A stretch of 64,000 nucleotides of DNA from Mangifera indica (Eukaryota > Streptophyta > Magnoliopsida > Sapindales > Anacardiaceae), in NCBI RefSeq assembly GCF_011075055.1, contig NC_058137.1:17283463-17347462 (forward strand). Direction: 5' to 3'. The position numbers and the translations under genes are program-made. Positions 1 through 11,853 of this stretch are shown here, piece by piece. Position 1 is the stretch's first letter. The number at the start of each line of letters is the position of its first letter. Below the pieces are notes generated by a model, which made no database searches, was not told the DNA's origin, and was given only the letters and a program-made list of their open reading frames with translations.

Positions 1-290
1 TGTAATTGATATTTTTCATATGTGAGGGGTCATTGAAATTTGCTATTTCATTAGTCAAGTATGTGTGATCCAGATAGAGGGGGTTAATTGATATTTTGTA
101 GATACACTTGGTTTAAAGAGGTTTATGTGATCCATATGGTGAGTTGTAATTGATATTTTCCATATAAAGAAGGGTTTTGAAATTTGATATTTCTGAAGTT
201 ATGTATGTGTGATCCGTTAACTAACATTTTTATTGATAGGGTAATTGATATTTTCTATATCAAGGCTGATTAATATTTTTCATATAAGTA
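1..290. repeat. Imperfect tandem repeat at the window edge
   Basis: The motif TAATTGATATTTT recurs near positions 3, 93, 147 and 242. A longer block containing TATGTGTGATCC follows the first and third copies, giving a period of roughly 145 bp. No gene is visible. The array may continue outside the window, so its class cannot be decided. Confidence 0.5.
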
Positions 291-342
291 TCTTTAAACA
301 TATTTTGTTTAAATTGTTGTTCCATTTGTTGCAGCAATAAAA

Positions 343-507
343 CTATGTGTACCCATTTTTGGTACACAATTTATATACACAGATGAGGTGTCATCATCTG
401 ATTAGATATTTTTTTATCATATGATGACACATATTTTAAAATCACCTAATTGTATGATGACACATCACTGTGTATATGAATTGTGTACCAAAATTAGGTA
501 CACATAG
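343..507. mobile_element. MITE-like inverted-repeat element
   Basis: The two ends are long inverted repeats of about 54 bp, beginning CTATGTGTACC on the left and ending GGTACACATAG on the right. TATACACAG and TGTCATCAT blocks also pair between the arms. Each arm holds its own small palindrome (TGTGTACC with GGTACACA). A TA dinucleotide lies at both borders (344-345 and 505-506), compatible with a TA target duplication, but the exact ends are uncertain because of the nested palindromes. At 165 bp with no coding capacity this fits a non-autonomous MITE. The superfamily is not assigned. Confidence 0.75.
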
Positions 508-791
508 CATTGCTCTTGTTGCAGTAATGTTAGATAATGTGAAAATATCAAAAGATTTAACTTATTTCTTCTATTTTTGGTATGGTAAAGAAAGCATGAC
601 ATTTCAATTGTTGAGAAAAGTTTCTTAACTTCTCGCCATTTTAAAGTGAAAGTTTTAAGCATGATACTCTACTTTAAATACATTTAATAGTGTTTTGAAA
701 CATAGTATAAAGTTACATACATCCAGTCTTGTAAAAATTGTTTACATCATAAATGTGAATAAATATTTGAATAATCATGAAAGATAGTATA
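508..791. other. AT-rich spacer, no feature seen
   Basis: I see no coding sequence, RNA gene or clear repeat in this spacer between the MITE and the LTR-like terminus at 792. Confidence 0.5.
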
Positions 792-3700
792 TGTAACACC
801 CATAAGTACGATTCAAGGTTATTTTAGTCATTTTAAGTATTGGATATTTTTTTTATTTATTGAAAAATGACTAAGTGTTGATGAGAATGTGAATTTTAGC
901 CTGATTTACAATTGTGCATGGAGGGTGTATGCCCATTCATTGGCTTGTTATGTGGACAATATAAATAACGTGTCATATTAGAGCTTAAATTTCAAATGCA
1001 TAACCATTCATCAAAGGATGCATGACCTTAACATCATTTATGGGCAGAATTTATTCAAGGAATGTGTCCCATGATTCATAAGAGAATATCATATCCTTCT
1101 TATCAATTTACAAATCAACCTTATCCTAGATAGAGAAGAGATAGATTCTTTGACTGTTGAGAGTCAATTTTTGGCAAGAGAAGAAGGAATTTTGATGATT
1201 CAAGTGAAAGGTTCTCTATTGAATCTTTTAGCCTAGATAAGAGGTAAGTATGTGTTATCTTTTGAACTCTATAGTATGTTATTCGATTGATATTTGTTAT
1301 GTAATAATTAATCTAACATAATAAAGATAATGAATGACAATCTCTCTGTCTAGAAATATAAATATAATCTATTAGAGTTTATTAAATCTAAATCATAATC
1401 ACAAGCTATCCACACTTATGAGTGCATCTCTTGCTTGTCGTTTCATCACTAAGTCATCGCCTCGCCATTATCACCTCTACTCTTGTCACCTATAAAATGC
1501 AAATAAAGGGAATGAGTATGAAACTCAATAAGTACAAACGATATGTTCTATCATCTCAAATGTCAATCTATTCCTCTTTCCTTTACTAACCTATGTTATC
1601 TCAATCTCAGTCTCAAGTTGTCGGTATCTAACTCAAATCTCATGAAATCAACATACCCACTCTCATGACCACTTTATAGGCTATCTCATTCTCACCTCTA
1701 GTCTTGGTTTTCCCAACACTCATGGCTAATCCACAAACCTATAGTCCTAGTAATGGTATATCTCTCAATTTAAGGATACCAATAAATGAACTTTACCTTA
1801 TCTACGGGTATGTCTAGGTCACAGATACCCTCTTAATCAATCTACATTCTCAATCTCTATGTCTCGCAAGTATCAAATTATCTCATATCTCATTAAGATA
1901 TTTGGTCTCTATCGATACTCAATCTCTTAAACTTTTTTAGACTTATCTCGAGTTCAATCTATCTTTACCTAGGTTTTTCTCTCTATTTGATCATATATAT
2001 TCTCTTACCTTAGGTATCTATCATGTGCAATCTCTATTGTTTTCTTTGGGTATCCTAACCCTTAGGTATTTATCTCATATTCGTATCTAATCTTCCTTCG
2101 AGTATCTTTTTACACCTAAATGAGCCTTATATCTTAATCACACTTATCAAAAATCTAATTAGTATACAACGCAAACTTAACCAATTCACAACCAATCTAT
2201 TTCTTCAATGTATAAGTGTACCACCAGCTATCTATAGGTGTATGTATTGATAGGTTAATGTATAATCACTCCCAAGTTGATAGGCATGGGTGGACTTCCT
2301 CTATTTGCTTAGACACACATGAGCCAAGTTTACACGAACATTTGATTCGAGAGAATTCCATAAGTGTACGTGATAAGAAGATGATGCATGGATAAGTTGG
2401 CTATAAGCCATGAGTGTACTTGCCTTGTAAGGGGATGCACAGGCAAGTTGGTGTCCTCGCCTGAGTGTACGTTGCATGTAAGGCCGATGTACGAGCATAT
2501 GTCATGTGATGTATTGGCATACATCACTTCTCCTCACATTGTTTATCCTCTTCCTCTTCATCATCTTCATGATTCAAGAATTATTTTCCAACCATTTGTT
2601 GGCCTAATTCGATGCATTCTTTCATCAGGATTCAATACTTTAACATCCTAAAATTAGTTCCAGAGCAATTTGATGTTCCATACAATTAAACTTATAGATG
2701 TGTATGTGTGTTGTGTGTGTATATATATAATTCACAATCATATTTTAAATTCCACACACATATAAACATGTAAGCATCATTTTCCTATATTCTTCACATA
2801 ATCTAGGAGAACTAGTGTTAAAGAATTCTCAATAATTCATAAATAAAAGTAGAAAGACATTCCCATTTATCTGGTTTCTATAAGAGAATAACCACTAATT
2901 GCTACCCTTTGTTTTTCCCTTTATTCACTTGCAAGATCAACTTTTTCTTGGTTGCTAGTTATCTTTTCCTTCATAGGAACTCTCTCTTTCTTTATGGCAT
3001 GGAGAAGAATGAGCAAAAATTAAGGTTAAATGCAAGGAATAAACAACTTATATAACATTTGACTTTCTTTCGTGCATCAGGAGTCCTAGCATATAGACTT
3101 GACAAAACAAATGGGTTGCCTACATTACTTATTGGTTACCTACCATAAAAGGGTACGATTATGTAGTTTTTGGATTTGTAACCATACCTTTTAGACTTCT
3201 ACCAATACATATCTATTTTTTATGAGCGGGCTAGGTATACCCATAGGTAACTTGTAATAATTTCCAACTCCATTATCATTATTGGTTTTTCCACCTACAT
3301 TATTGGTGATTCTACAAGCTTTGTCATAGATTAACCAAAATTTGTAAATGTACTTTAAAATCTAGTATTAATTCTTTATAATATGTGTTAGCAAACATGA
3401 AAACAATCATATCCAACAAATTGGAGGATTGTGCAATATTAAGTTTATGTTGCTCATCCTGCCATTTTTCCTCAATAACCATAATTACACTAATAAAATA
3501 AAGAAGGAAATTAATCCATATTTGTTACTGATAAAAGAAAAAAAATTGAAAAATCAAATAGCAATAATGGTGTAGATTGATTTTCTTGGGTTTAGATGAT
3601 TGACTTGATATGAAAAAAACCACAAATATGAATACAATGTTTTTTTTATTGAGCAAAGAGAAGATAATGTAATAATACAACAACCATTGAAACATACATG

Positions 3701-4248
3701 AATATGATGACCTGTGAGTGGTTTATAAACACTTGTTTAATAACTACAAAATCTTACCAACGCTTGCGTACAAATGTATATTAGTTTATGTGTTTGATTT
3801 TATTTTTTTCTAATTCGAAGGTAGTAAATATTTCATTATTATCTTCAAAATGTGTATTTAATCCTTATTTGGAATTACTTGATAGGTAATCTGCGAGTTT
3901 ACCCATACCCGTCGAGCTAGGTATGAGTTTATATATTCTTTACTTGTATAAATCAACCTACTTTTGCCCGTGCCTATCTCACCTACACCTATTTTGACCT
4001 AGACTGTACCTAGCCTAACTTAAGGGATATGCATGTTCTATAAATCAAGGGATGTATGATCATACCACACATGAAGTATGGGTGTACTCTTGTTACAAAC
4101 GGCACGAGCATGACTTTTCCTTGGTCACGAGCATACACGGGCCAATAAGATTCTAACTTTTTATATTTTTGTCTAATTTGGCTCAGATTTTACTTTAATC
4201 ATATCAAAAGGACAATAAAGCCATTGGAGTATACCTGAGGGTGTTACA
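792..4248. mobile_element. Probable LTR-derived sequence (solo LTR or collapsed element)
   Basis: The stretch begins TGTAACACCC and ends GGGTGTTACA, a perfect 10-bp inverted pair of the kind that ends plant LTRs. The last bases (TACCTGAGGGTGTTACA) closely resemble the ends of the gypsy LTRs at 10162 and 36240. The 5-bp flanks (GTATA and AAATA) agree at only three positions, so a target duplication is not secured. There is no open reading frame of note. It contains repeated short phrases on pale CATGAG and CACGAGCATACACGGGC themes. A solo LTR, a non-autonomous element or two inverted LTR fragments all remain possible. Confidence 0.45.
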
Positions 4249-5862
4249 AAATAAGGCCACAGTTTTGAAGAATGTATAGAGGTTCCTCACAAATTGTAAA
4301 TCTATTTGGTCATCTTGGGATCATAGGGTTCTTCTCTATGGTTGATTTTTTTATCATATTGAGGTTACTTCATAGGCTTTTAGGCATACAGGAAGATTCT
4401 TCTTAGCAAAGATTGGTGTTGAGACCTTATTGTTAGTTGCATTGGTGATAAGTAGGATACTTTTCTTTGGCTAGATTATTGGTCACCGCATGCTTTCATG
4501 TCTGATTCATTCTGTTTGAGAGTGTTATCTTTTACACGGTTATCTTGGGCCAAGATGTCAGATAACACTACGATGGTTCATGGGATTTTTTATCAAGTAG
4601 TTAGATCTTCAACATATATGAGACTTTGTCATGACCTTTCCATAAGTTAGAGTTCTTGATCATCTAGTTTGGAATGGTCACTCTTTTAGCAAGTTTTTGA
4701 TTGACTTTGCATGGAATATGTTATAGGCCTGAAGAAATGTCAATTCAATATATCATCTACTTTGATTCCCGAGACATGTTTTATGCCACTCATTTATCCT
4801 TTGGCTTACCTCTTTGGGTCATCTATGCATTATGGATCATTTTTAAAGTTACTGGGTTCTTAATTCCACCAATTGTATTTTATACTACTTAGCTATGGAG
4901 ACACATGGTCATCTCTTCTTTAGACAATTTCTCTACTTTTGTTTAGGGAGAAATCAAAGCTAGGACTCTTATGGCATGGTCGAGCTTGTTTTGGTTCTTT
5001 TTAATCCACCGAGCTTCTTTGTGCTTTCAATGTAGGAGAGACTTTAGACATTTTCTCTCACTATTATCTTTATCTATCATGGTATGATGTTTATGGTATG
5101 ACAGGAATAACTAAGTGTTCTACTAGCATTGCAAGCATCATAGCAAGATTGTTCTAACATTTTCTATGTAGTTCATGTTAGGATTGTTGACTTGGAGTTG
5201 AGGTATGAAATCCCATCTCAATTCTGAGCTATTTGGCGATTACTCAATTAGTTTATTTTATGGAATCTGTATGCTTAGTCTATTTTATTTATGGAACATA
5301 TATGCTCATTTTGTTTTGTTTTGAGTCTTTTGTTACATTTGCTTGTGGTATGCCCATTGTGTATTTGTCCTATATTTTCTATTTATAAAATTTCTCCCAA
5401 ATAAAAAGTATATGGTTTAGGGCTTATTACTTATAATTAGAGGTTTGGGGTTTATATTTCATGGTATTTTATGGTTTATGGTTCATGGTTTAGGGATTAC
5501 GATTTTAAAGTTTAAGATTTAGATTATAAGGAATACAATTTATACTTTATAGTTTAAGGTTTGAGTTTATGATTTATGGTTCATAACTTGCAATTTACAA
5601 TTTACATTTTACAGTTTAGGATAACATAATCATACATTTGTTTTATTTAATCCTATAATGATAAATAAATGAATATTAAAATTGCTTATGAAAATTCATT
5701 AAAAATGAAAATCCTTAACGAGTACTTTATTATAAAATATCTAAAAACCCTAACAATAAAATATCATTTAACCCCTTATGTATCAAAACTATGTTGTCAA
5801 ATATCAAATAGGAAATTGTGTTTCAATGTGGAGACATTTTTGACATTATTTGAAATGGTTGT
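4249..5862. other. No recognisable gene; includes telomere-like tract
   Basis: Short frames are present but none has a recognisable domain or plant-like codon pattern. From about 5400 the sequence becomes a run of TTTA/GGTTTA-rich heptamer-like units, described separately. The segment ends at the outer border of the first gypsy element. Confidence 0.45.
5405..5635 (+). repeat. Degenerate telomere-like repeat tract
   Basis: The tract is made of loosely repeated 6-8 bp units such as GGTTTAGGG, GGTTTGGGG, GGTTTATGG, GTTTAAAG and GTTTAAGG, variants of the plant telomere unit TTTAGGG. It is too degenerate to be a working telomere and looks like an old interstitial telomere-like sequence or a simple-repeat expansion. 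Confidence 0.4.
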
Positions 5863-6571
5863 TGTAACATCCCTCCCTAAAAGTACTATCCACTGAAGGA
5901 GAAATATTATGAATTAATATTCGAAGCGTCTATTTTTTATTTTTATTTTAAAATACTTTAAAATGAACGCATCACTAAAAATGTTTAGAAATTATTCTAA
6001 GAAAATTGAAAATCTGGAAGCGAACAAACGATGTATATATCTCATATGAAAACTCATTTGAAACATCTAAGATCATGGAGTAATCATATACATGCCTCTA
6101 GATATAACTACACAACTATCTGAATAGGGCCAAAAATCAATAGTATCATTTGTATGTAACAAAAACCATAGGTAACCAGCCCCAGCCTGAGTCTATCTTC
6201 GCTGACCTGACCGAGCCTCCAGCTACCTCGATCACCCATACCTATAATCATGAAATAAAAGGAAGTGAGAGATAAGAACACTCAGTAAGAGGAAAAAATT
6301 AAGTAAACTATCTTCATTCTTGTTCTAACTCACTTTCGGGACTCAACCTCACATTATAACCTCTATAAGAAATCAAGGGGATAATCTAGTTTATTCTTTA
6401 CTATTTGAGTCATGCTTTGTCTTATCTGGTGTCTATTTGATATTTTATAGAAGCTAACTATAGGAATTTGACACTTTTCTAAGCTCGAGCTCTCTTCCTT
6501 TCTCTCACTACACCATTTTTTAATCTAAATTATGTTCTACTATGAGCATGTTTTACTGCAAGCAGACCCTA
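5863..6571 (-). repeat. 3' LTR of gypsy 1, distal part
   Basis: This is the end of the 3' LTR as read on the minus strand, cut off from the rest (8794-10162) by a nested solo LTR. It begins on the plus strand with TGTAACATCC, which also starts the intact 5' LTR at 13097. The following few hundred bases match 13097-13700 closely by eye. The break falls inside the short GTAGTAGGG-type repeats, and its last five bases, CCCTA, are duplicated on the other side of the insertion. Confidence 0.88.
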
Positions 6572-8793
6572 TGTAATACCCTCAGGTACATTACAGGGGT
6601 ATTTATGTCTTTTGACCATGTTTTGAGATATTTCCAATTTAAAAAATATATATATATATATAAAATATGGACAAAACAAAAAAAACAAAAAAAAATAACG
6701 TTGTATATACATATATATGGATATATATCCATATCTCAAGAGAGAAAAGACAAAAAGAAACATTTTTAAGCCTCATTTTCCATCTTTCCCATCTCTTCCA
6801 GAAGAAGGTAGATTTCTTCTTGCTTTTGCTATGTTTTTGAAGAAAAGTGGGTGATTTGGAAGGGTTTTGGAAGATAAATAAGGAAGGAAAATAAGAGGAA
6901 GCACTTTGGGAGCCTTGGTAACCAAAAGATCTCTTCCTTTTCCTTTTACCTATGTATATATATATTGGATGCATGTTATATGAATATGTTAGTATGGTTT
7001 GGTGTTGATTTAAGGTGATTTTGGTGATAAAGGAAGCAAAACAAGGAGGAGGGAGCCAACTTGCAAAAATTGACTTGAAACAAGGTAAGGGGTATTATCC
7101 TTGATATATTTCATGTTTTATGCTTTTGCTTCCTTGGATCTACGTTATAAATGATGATTTTGAAGTTGAGAAATATTGTTTTGCCATTTGGGGTACCTAT
7201 GTGTGTGATTTTGTTCATGGCAGAGAGTTGGATAATATTTATAGTTGTGCCACTGATTTCGTCTCACGTTTTGACTATCTTATCTAATGAATTATGAGTG
7301 CTATTATATCTTGTTGGAAAGCTCTTTGAATTCTATTTTCAGTGATATATAGCTTGTATGAATTAGAGACTGTTCGGATTGTTAAATGGCATAAACAAAA
7401 ACTATCTTACCAAATAAACAGTGAAGATAGTTTTTTACCACTAATTTCATCCCACATTTTGGCTGCCTTATCTGATGAATCATGAGTTTTATTATAGTTT
7501 GTTGGAAATCTCTTTGAATCCTCTTTCCAATGATATATAACTTGTATGAATTAGAGATCATTTGGACTGTTAAATATTATATGAACCAAAAGGACTACTT
7601 TACCAAATAAACAGAGAAGACAGTTGTTTGCCACTGATTTCATCTCATGTTTTGATTGTCTTATCTAATGAATTATCAGTGCTATTATAGCTTGTTGGAA
7701 AACTCTTTGAATCCTCTTTTCAACAATATATAGCTTATATGAATTACAAACCATTTGGACTATTGAATTGTATGAAAAAAAAGGTTGCCTTGTCTAATAA
7801 ATAGTATTTCACAGTTTTGGAAAAAAAGAAAGAAAAAGAGGAGAAAAAGGACAGGAAGAAAGAAAGAAAAGAAAGGAGAGAAAAAGAAAAGAAGAAGAAA
7901 AGTAAGAAAAGGAATTTGGGGCTCAAGATTCAGGGGTCGTCCCAAAAGTATGGTCTGGTGAGTTATGAATAGATTTAGATGGAAGCAAGACTAATAAGAT
8001 ATAAGGCAAGTATGCATGCTATGAACTATGAGGGGACACTTTACACTACATCGCCCGCAGTAGGGCACATCCGTAGTAGGACATAGATCCCTAGTAGGGT
8101 CTGTTCCTAGTAGAGTATGCTCGTAGTAGAGCTCAATTCAGATTCAAAAATGGTATAGTGAGAGAAAGAAAGAGAGCTCAAGCTTAGAAAAGTGTCAAAT
8201 CCTTATAGTCAGCTTCTAGAAGGTATCAAATAGACACCAAATAGGACAAAGTATGACCCAAATAGTAAAGAATGAACTAGATTATCCCTTCGATTTCTTA
8301 TGGAGGTTATAAATGAGGTTGAGTCTCGAGAATGAGTTAGAATAGGAAATGAGATAGTTTACTTAATTTTTTCCCCTTACTGAGTGTTCTTATCTCTCAT
8401 TTCCTTTTCTTTCATGATTCCAAGTGCAGGTGATTGAGGTAGCTACGAGACAGGGTCAGGTCAGCAAAGATAGATTCGGTTAGAGCAGGTTATCTCTGGT
8501 TTATATTACATGCATATAGTCGCATGTTCTTATTGACTTTTGAGCTTTTCGAGATGATTGTACAGTTGTATATGATTACTCCATGTTTTTAGATACTTTC
8601 AGATGAATTTCATATGAGTATATACATTTTTTGTTAACTTTCAGATTTTCAGTTTTCTTAGAATAATTTCTAAACACTTTTAGTGATAGTTCATTTCAAA
8701 GTATTTTAAGAGAAAAAAAAATATAGACGCTCCAGATATTAATTCGTAACATTTTTCCTTCGATGGGTAGTACTTCTAATAAGGGATGTTACA
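6572..8793 (+). mobile_element. Solo LTR A, inserted in reverse into the 3' LTR of gypsy 1
   Basis: A complete LTR of 2222 bp starts TGTAATACCC and ends GGGATGTTACA. It is flanked by a perfect 5-bp target duplication CCCTA (6567-6571 and 8794-8798). It has no internal element sequence, so it is the product of insertion followed by LTR-LTR recombination. Its orientation is opposite to the host LTR. Inside are three copies of a unit of about 190 bp (landmarks near 7258, 7448 and 7638), a polypurine tract at about 7815-7915 and a short GTAGTAGG-type repeat at about 8048-8135. Confidence 0.93.
7225..7790 (+). repeat. Three tandem 190-bp units inside solo LTR A
   Basis: Each unit carries the same series of landmarks: a CACGTTTTGACT-like block, a GAATCATGAG-like block, GCTTGTTGGAAAGCTC, a CAATGATATATAGCTTG block and a GAATTAGAGAC block. 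The same unit occurs in the other LTRs of this family in different copy numbers. Confidence 0.8.
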
Positions 8794-10162
8794 CCCTATT
8801 GTGGGTCTATGTCCTACTACGAACGTGCCCTACTGCGGGCAGCGTAGTGTAAAGTGCCCTCTCATAATTCATAGCATGCATGAATGTCTTATATCTTACT
8901 AATCTTGCTTTCATATAAAACCATCTATAACTCACTAGACCATACTCTTGGGACGACCCCTAAATCTTAAGCCCTAAATTTCTTTTCTTGTTTTTCTTTC
9001 TTTTCTTCTTCTTTTCTTTTTTCTCTCCTTTCCTTCCTTTCCTTTCTTTCTTTCTTCCTTTCCTTTTTCTCCTCATTTTCTTTCTTTCTTTCTTTCTTTC
9101 CAAAAACTGTGAACAACTGTTCATTTGGTAGGGCATTTTTTTGTTCATATAATTTAATAGTCCAAAAAGTCTCTAATTCATACAAGCTACATATCATTGG
9201 AAAGAGGATTCAAGGATCTTTCCAACAAGCTATAATAGTACTCATGATTCATCAGATAAATATGGGACAAAATCGATAGCAAAAACTACATTTACTATTT
9301 ATTTAGTAAGACAGTCTTTTTGTTCATACAATTTAACAGTCCAAATGGTCTCTAATTCATACAAGCTATATATCGTTGAAGAGAAAATTCAAAGAGCTTC
9401 CCAACAAGCTTTAATAGCCCTCATGATTCATCCGATAAGGTAGTTAAAATGTAGGATGAAGTCAGTGGCAAAATGGTAAATATTATACAACTCTCTGTCA
9501 TGAACAAATTAACATATATAGATGCTCCAAATAGCAAAATAACATTTCTTAACTTCAAAATCATCATTTATAACATATAGCCAAGAAACCAAAAACCTAA
9601 AATATATAACATATCAAGGATAATACCCCTTACCTTGTTTCAAGCCAATCTTTGCAAGTTGGTTTCTTCCTCTTTATCTTGGTTCCTTTATCACCAAAAT
9701 CATCTTAAATCAACACCATAACACACTAACATATTCATATAACATGCATCCAATAAATATATAAACATAGGAAAAAGGAAAAGAAGGAGATTTTTTGGTT
9801 ACCAAGGCTTCCAAAATGCTTCTTTGTTTTCTGTTCTTATTTTGTCTTCCAAAACCCCTTCAATTCCTTCATTTTCTTCACAAAACAAAAGAAAATAGCA
9901 TGAAAAAGGCTGGTTGTTGGAATGGATGGGAGAAGATGATGAAAAAAGGATTGAAGTTTCCTTTTTTGTCTTTTTCTCTTTATATATATCCATACCTTTT
10001 AAGATATCTCTTTATCCTTTTGTCTCATTATTATTTATTTAGTTATATATATATATATATATAAACACACACACATGTGAACATATATATTTAAAACTGG
10101 AAATATCTCAAAATATGACCAAAAGACACAAATGCCCCTAAAACGTACCTGAGAGTATTACA
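8794..10162 (-). repeat. 3' LTR of gypsy 1, proximal part
   Basis: This is the beginning of the 3' LTR on the minus strand, next to the polypurine tract, and starts TGTAATACTC at 10162. It continues to the insertion point of solo LTR A, where it carries the second copy of the CCCTA duplication (8794-8798). It holds a pyrimidine-rich tract (about 8978-9100) and about two of the 190-bp units. With the distal part the rejoined LTR would be about 2.07 kb, clearly shorter than the 2.72-kb 5' LTR, mainly because it has fewer tandem units. Confidence 0.88.
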
Positions 10163-10177
10163 ACTCTTCCCCCTCAC
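10163..10177 (-). promoter_or_regulatory. Polypurine tract of gypsy 1
   Basis: On the minus strand a purine run with the core GAGGGGGAAGAG lies directly before the 3' LTR start. That is where plus-strand DNA synthesis is primed in LTR retrotransposons. Position and composition fit well. Confidence 0.8.
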
Positions 10178-10336
10178 AAAAATTGTCCTCGGAATTCACA
10201 CAAATAGCTCTGGATAATTCTTCTTCATGGTCTGCTTCATTTCCCAAGTGGCCTTCTCTACCTTCTGGTTTATCCATAAGACCTTTACCAAAGGAATCTA
10301 TCGGTTCTTTAATTGCTTAATTCTCCTGTTAAGTAT
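10178..10336 (-). pseudogene. C-terminal end of the gypsy 1 polyprotein
   Basis: In the minus-strand frame one can read a tail with the pattern KQLKNR, IPLVKVLW and ATWE followed by a YPELF-like end, which is the usual extreme C terminus of plant gypsy integrases. In-frame stops interrupt it. It continues the integrase tail fused to RT in the upstream reading frame. Confidence 0.65.
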
Positions 10337-11242
10337 CTAAATTAGTTTTTCTTCATAACTAAGGTCTTCTGATAACTGAATATCATTTGTATTGACGACT
10401 TGGGAATTATCACCAAGACATTTCCTCAAAGATGAGACATGAAATACATCATGAATCTGATCCATACTCTGAACCTCTTTAACTATCTTTGGTCTTTGCC
10501 ATTCAACTATAGCCTCAATCTTACTAGGATCCACGGATATACTCTCTACTGAAATCACACACCCCAAAAAGGTAACTCTATCTAGCCAAAATTCACATTT
10601 CGAGAATTTAGCATACAGTTGTTTCTCTCTCAACCTTTGGAGGGTAAACCTCAAGTGTAGCTCATGTTCCTCTCGACTACAAGAATACACTAAGATATCA
10701 TCAATGAATACCATAATAAATTTATCCAGGTAGTTGTGAAATACCCTGTTCATCAAATCCATGAATACTGTAAGGGTATTTGTTAATCCGAACGACATTA
10801 TTACAAACTCAAAGTGGTCATACCTTATTCGAAAAGTTGTCTTGGGTGTAGCCTTCTCTGCCACTCTTACTTGGTGATAACCAGATCTCAAATCTATCTT
10901 GGAGAAGACCACAAATCCCCTCAACTGATCAAATAAGTTATCAATCCTGGGTAACAGATACTTGTTCTTAACTGTGACTTTATTTAGCTCTCTATAATCA
11001 ATGCACATCCTCATAGACCCATATTTCTTTTTCACAAATAGGATGGGAGCTCCCCAAGAAGAATGGCTCAGTTTGATAAAACGATGATCTAATAACTCTT
11101 GAAGCTGCTTCTTCAATTCTTGTAACTTGACAGGGGTCATCCGGTAAGGTGCTCTCGAAATAGGTATTATGTTTGATGCCAACTCTATACTAAACTCAAC
11201 TTCTCGTTCAGGAGCTAATTTTGATAGCTCACTCAAAAACAT
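10337..11242 (-). pseudogene. Gypsy 1 reverse transcriptase fused to integrase tail
   Basis: This open frame has 301 residues. Residues 1-45 are the protease-RT linker ([11 protein letters not shown]). The RT palm and fingers follow, with [24 protein letters not shown] and the catalytic FIDD box near residue 180. At about residue 258 the RT sequence stops after a WQRPK motif and passes without a frame break into [16 protein letters not shown], a motif from the far C terminus of gypsy integrases. RNase H and the integrase core are therefore deleted, leaving an in-frame fusion. The RT core looks intact by eye, but no complete element could be made. Confidence 0.88.
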
Positions 11243-11254
11243 ATTTGAAAACTC

Positions 11255-11760
11255 TCATACCACTAGCGTCTCATCAATAGTTAGGTCTGACTCAACCTTG
11301 CTCACTACATGAGCCAAATATCTTGTACACCCATTTTTTAACATTTTACTGGCTTTTAATATACTGATCATCAAACTCTGGATATGACCCTCATCGAACT
11401 CGAATTGATCTCCAAAGTCTAAGTTAAATCTCACTTTCTTCTTTTTATAATCAATCTCAGCTTCGTATCTCCCTAAAAATTTCATCCCTAAAATCATGTC
11501 AAAATCTGGCATTTCAAACACAATCAGTCTACCAGTAACTGTTGACCCTGAATCACAATACTCTATCCTAGTAGTATCATCTCACTAATGACTAACCCTT
11601 CATCAAGCAACTCGATCATAATCCTCTAGGTTATTCTAACAGGTTGTACCTTTAGCCTCTCAAGCAAACTCTTGGCTACAAAACAATGAGTAGCCCCACA
11701 ATCAATTAAAACATAAATAAGAGTATTAAGATAGAGAATCTGACCCGTGACTACTGATGG
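11255..11760 (-). pseudogene. Gypsy 1 aspartic protease region
   Basis: The frame at 11255-11521 contains FDMILGMKFLGRYEAEID followed by KKVRF, the usual C-terminal half of gypsy proteases. Upstream, at 11683-11703 on the minus strand, the active-site segment reads DCGATHC where the family normally has D-S/T/C-G-A-T-H. The two halves are separated by stops and frame changes, so the protease is broken. Confidence 0.75.
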
Positions 11761-11853
11761 GTTAACATCTACTAGGCCTTAGGTGATCGTATAAACTCTG
11801 GTTATAGCCTCTTTTATAGGCTGCTGTTATTCTACTCTCACTGGGGCAACTGT

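Noticed and set aside
2388..2651. Possible small gene of 87 codons
   Set aside because: It lies in LTR-like repetitive sequence and has an overlapping antisense frame and no known motif.
7744..9197. Short frames rich in F and S or in K, E and R
   Set aside because: These are translations of the polypurine/polypyrimidine tract of the LTRs.
9795..10064. 89-codon frame repeated at 15445-15714
   Set aside because: The two frames are the same LTR sequence in the two LTRs of gypsy 1. It is non-coding LTR with no recognisable protein.
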